From the NCBI GenBank assembly GCA_920105805.1, contig CAKKTI010000010.1:4314-68313 (forward strand): a DNA stretch of 64,000 bases, in the 5' to 3' direction. The stretch's first letter is position 1, and every line of letters starts with the position of its first letter. Shown here piece after piece: positions 61,580 to 64,000 of the stretch. The DNA comes from Condylostoma magnum. Its lineage: Eukaryota; Ciliophora; Heterotrichea; Heterotrichida; Condylostomatidae. The notes under the pieces are model-generated. The model was not told where the DNA came from. It did not search any database and was given only the letters and a program-made list of their open reading frames with translations. The translations under genes were made by a program, and so were the position numbers.

Positions 61580-62524
61580 ATGGAGGAAAGTTATGTTTTT
61601 ACTGAAGAGACGAGTGCTCATGCTGTGAATCCTTATGATTATATGCAAAAAGAAACAGCTTCTAGAGGGAAATTCGATTAAATGAGTCAGAGATATCATG
61701 TTGATATACCTGTAAATGAAAGAGATTTAAAGAAATAACCTATATTCTAGCAGTAATCTGTGTTTTAAAGGCTTTCTAATGATTCAAAACATAGACAATA
61801 GGTTTTATAGCTCAGAAGCTTAGCTAAAGCTAAAGAATAGGAAAAAGTAAAAGATAGTAAGTGTATGAGCTAGAGGAAGGCCTAAGCTGTTGCAGAGAGA
61901 CTTTAGTAGTATGGGGTTATTGCCAAATTAAAGCATTAGAAGATTAAAGAAAAGCTGGAAGAGTAATAGAATAGAGAAATTGAAAGAATAAAGGAGAAGT
62001 ATAATCCTAAAAGGAAGTTTGATTAAGAAGTATGGTAAAGACTAGTTAAACCCAAACGATAGCAAAGTTAATAAGACCTTCAGCCTAAAAAGGTACTAAC
62101 CTAGGAATAAGAAGAAGCTTTAAAGGAAAGACTGTTTAAATACCAATAAAATTATATAAAAAAGATTGCTAAGTCTCAATCATAACCTTAATCTCCTTTT
62201 AATTTTAATAGAACACAAAGGAGTAGTAGATTGACTTCAAATGAGTTTGGAATAAAACCATGCAGTAATACTCCTAAAAACTTTCAAATCAGACCTAAAT
62301 CCTCCCAAGGATGGCTGCATATTCCTTAAATAGACTTTTGTTCTACTATTGAATCAAAAACAAGCTCAATCAATCAATTAGACACAGGCGGATAGATTAC
62401 CTTCACATCACTAGAAATGAATCCTGAAGATTTTAAGCTACAAAATATAATACAAAGAGAATTAAGTGGAAATTATTATTCAAAATTAAGTGCATCTCCT
62501 CCAGTACGACGGAAAAATATGTGA
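61580..62524 (+). CDS. Unknown coiled-coil protein, 314 aa
   Basis: Not recognised. It opens MEESYVFTEETSAHAVNPYDY and is mostly helical and Gln/Lys/Glu-rich to residue 200 (LAKAKEQEKVKDSKCMSQRK, KLKHQKIKEKLEEQQNREIE), suggesting a coiled coil. The last 110 residues are Ser/Asn-rich with a short ordered patch (GQITFTSLEMNPEDFKLQ). It starts 17 nt after NOP58 ends on the same strand. The stop is TGA 62522-62524; TGA is otherwise used as Trp in this window, but the following sequence loses coding character. Confidence 0.6.
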
Positions 62525-62568
62525 TTAATAAGGGATTTTACTACATAATTTAAAATATACATAAAAAT

Positions 62569-63696
62569 ATGGACATTTAAACCAAAACCTCTAAATAGCA
62601 GCAATTAACCTAATCCTCAGTAGAAAACATTTACAAACACCTAAATTTTAGCATGCAGCACAAAACCTACTCTCACTACACATCCTTAGAAATCTAAGAC
62701 CATATATCTTTCTTACTAGATGCTTTAGACCATCTCCCACGTTAAGTGTCAAGCCTGGGATCCGGATAGCCCTGACTTCTTTTCTGAATAAACAATGCCT
62801 TAGACATGCTAGGCCACGATATTTCCCAAGACTAGTAATCTAGAATATACTAATTCCTATCCCAATGCATAGATCCTTCCTTAAAGGTATTTACAGGTGG
62901 CCCAAAACAGCTTCCACACTTAGCCAGCAACTACGCCGCTATAATGACATGCATAATCACCCAGACAAACTTTGACCTAATTGATCCCTCAGCCCAGTAA
63001 TTATTCATAAAATCTATGAAAAACCCAAACCTCCCCGGCTCATTTTTGATGCATAAGGACGGAGAGAGTGACATGCGGGCAAACTACTGTGCAATAGTAG
63101 CAGCTAACCTACTAAATGTACTAGATGAGGACATAGTTGAATCAGTGGCTGAGAATATTGGGAATAGTTAGACATATGAGGGAGGAATAGCAGCTCATCC
63201 GTTCGGAGAAGCCCATGGAGGATTTACTTACTGTGGACTTGCTACTTTGAAGATTCTGAACAGATGAGATGCTGTTGATATAGATTAAGTGATCCATTGA
63301 CTTGCTCATAGGTAATTGGAATGTGAGGGAGGGTTGAGTGGTAGGACTAATAAACTAGTTGATAGTTGTTACTCATTCTGGGTTGGAGCTTGCTTTGATT
63401 TGATTAGAGAAATTGTGCCTGGGCCCAGGCCAGTTACACTGTTTGATTAGATCGGAGTATAGGCTTATATTCTAATTGCATGTTAGGCTACTCAGGGGTT
63501 CATTGATCGTCCTGGAAGTATGCCTGATTATTACCACACTTGCTATTCACTAGCCGGACTTTCTCTGGCTTAAAGGAGCGGGGATTAGTTAAGATTTGTT
63601 TTTAATCAAGATCCGTGTTTGCTAAGAGAAATTGATCCGATGTACAATGCAAGTAAAAAGAAAGTAAGGGCATTTATTAGTCATTTTGCTAATTAA
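62569..63696 (+). CDS. Protein farnesyltransferase beta subunit, 375 aa
   Basis: The subunit pairs with an alpha subunit to attach farnesyl to CaaX proteins. Prenyltransferase alpha-alpha barrel repeats are clear: [92 protein letters not shown] and [23 protein letters not shown]. The zinc ligands are visible: the D..C pair (LVDSCY) and the final His (YYHTCY). The [20 protein letters not shown] motif is specific for the farnesyl form rather than geranylgeranyl type I. Two TGA Trp codons lie in QPWLLFWI. The protein is shorter than animal forms at both ends. The stop is TAA 63694-63696. Confidence 0.94.
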
Positions 63697-64000
63697 CAAT
63701 AATATCGTGCAATTTTGATCTAAGTTCTATAAAGGACACTGGCTCGTCTGGATTTAGGGGATTCTTTTATTGAATTACTAGCTTTCTGATTCTATCGTGG
63801 TCTATTGATCTATTTGTTCTCGCTCTTACGGATTTTTTTATATTTCCCAGAAGACCTCTTCTTATATTCCAAGCTTCTTCAGGCAGCTCGAATTTACTTC
63901 TCTAAAATCGGGTTTTAAATTGCTCGTAGTCTGGATTACTTACTTCTTATGAAAATCTACACGGACTAATTGTATTGTGCTCCCGTCTTATTGCTTAAAG
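63689..64000 (-). CDS. Unknown protein, C-terminal 103 residues (partial)
   Basis: A minus-strand frame is coding-like up to the right edge: REHNTISPCRFSQEV, YEQFKTRFQRSKFELPEEAW, RGLLGNIKKSVRARTNRSID and [14 protein letters not shown]. It ends at TAG 63689-63691, overlapping the last 8 bp of the farnesyltransferase gene. The sequence GCTAATTAAC therefore carries both terminators. No family is recognised. The basic, helical composition would fit a coiled-coil or nucleic-acid-associated protein, but the rest of the gene lies outside. Confidence 0.5.

Noticed and set aside
61420-61605. An Arg-rich 61-residue frame
   Set aside because: It is a shadow of the Lys-rich tail of NOP58 in another frame.

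Overview
This 64 kb window looks like macronuclear-type DNA of a heterotrich ciliate that uses a Condylostoma-like nuclear code. TAA and TAG are read as glutamine and TGA as tryptophan inside genes, yet all three also end genes. The evidence is direct: conserved family residues fall on these codons (Trp of a CCCH finger, the QPW stretch of a farnesyltransferase beta subunit, EQF and LQxIP of a P4-ATPase), while unambiguous gene ends use TAG, TAA or TGA. A 15-nt intron, the heterotrich size, is also visible. Assignment to Condylostoma or a close relative is inference. I saw no telomere, rRNA, tRNA, CRISPR array or transposon. Because every stop can be sense, I read reading frames by homology and continuity; predicted stops are the least certain coordinates.

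Layout: about 41 genes, almost all uninterrupted, on both strands. 1-2.9 kb (minus): P4-ATPase N-terminus, an unknown protein, a MAP2K-like pseudokinase. 2.9-6.4 kb (plus): coiled-coil/C1q-like protein, p24 cargo receptor, Mpv17 family. 6.5-13.7 kb: adenosine kinase, MFS transporter, unknown basic protein, double-FHA protein, C2-ankyrin protein, second p24, histidine phosphatase. 13.7-20.7 kb (minus): coiled-coil protein, ankyrin-AGC kinase, NT-C2 coiled-coil protein. 20.7-31.4 kb (plus): MORN protein, a two-membrane-segment protein and a 2495-residue surface protein (LNR, beta-helix, about 7 TM). 31.4-39.2 kb: mitochondrial uL23, SET methyltransferase, mini-LSM14, EF-hand protein and several unknowns. 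39.2-49.2 kb (minus): a 3330-residue cysteine-rich membrane protein. 49.2-57.2 kb: EMG1, four-TM protein, TPR-cyclic-nucleotide-domain protein, unknown, CCCH zinc finger, TMCO4-type hydrolase, PRELI protein. 57.3-59.8 kb: triple calcyphosine-like protein. 60.1-64 kb: NOP58, unknown coiled-coil protein, farnesyltransferase beta, one partial gene.

There is no pathway clustering. Housekeeping genes (EMG1, NOP58, uL23m, ADK, FNTB) mix with signalling, membrane-traffic and surface proteins. The most striking property is compaction: divergent start codons lie 6-12 nt apart across pure A/T spacers, same-strand genes follow after 2-30 nt, and convergent genes meet with a few bases of gap or overlapping stops.
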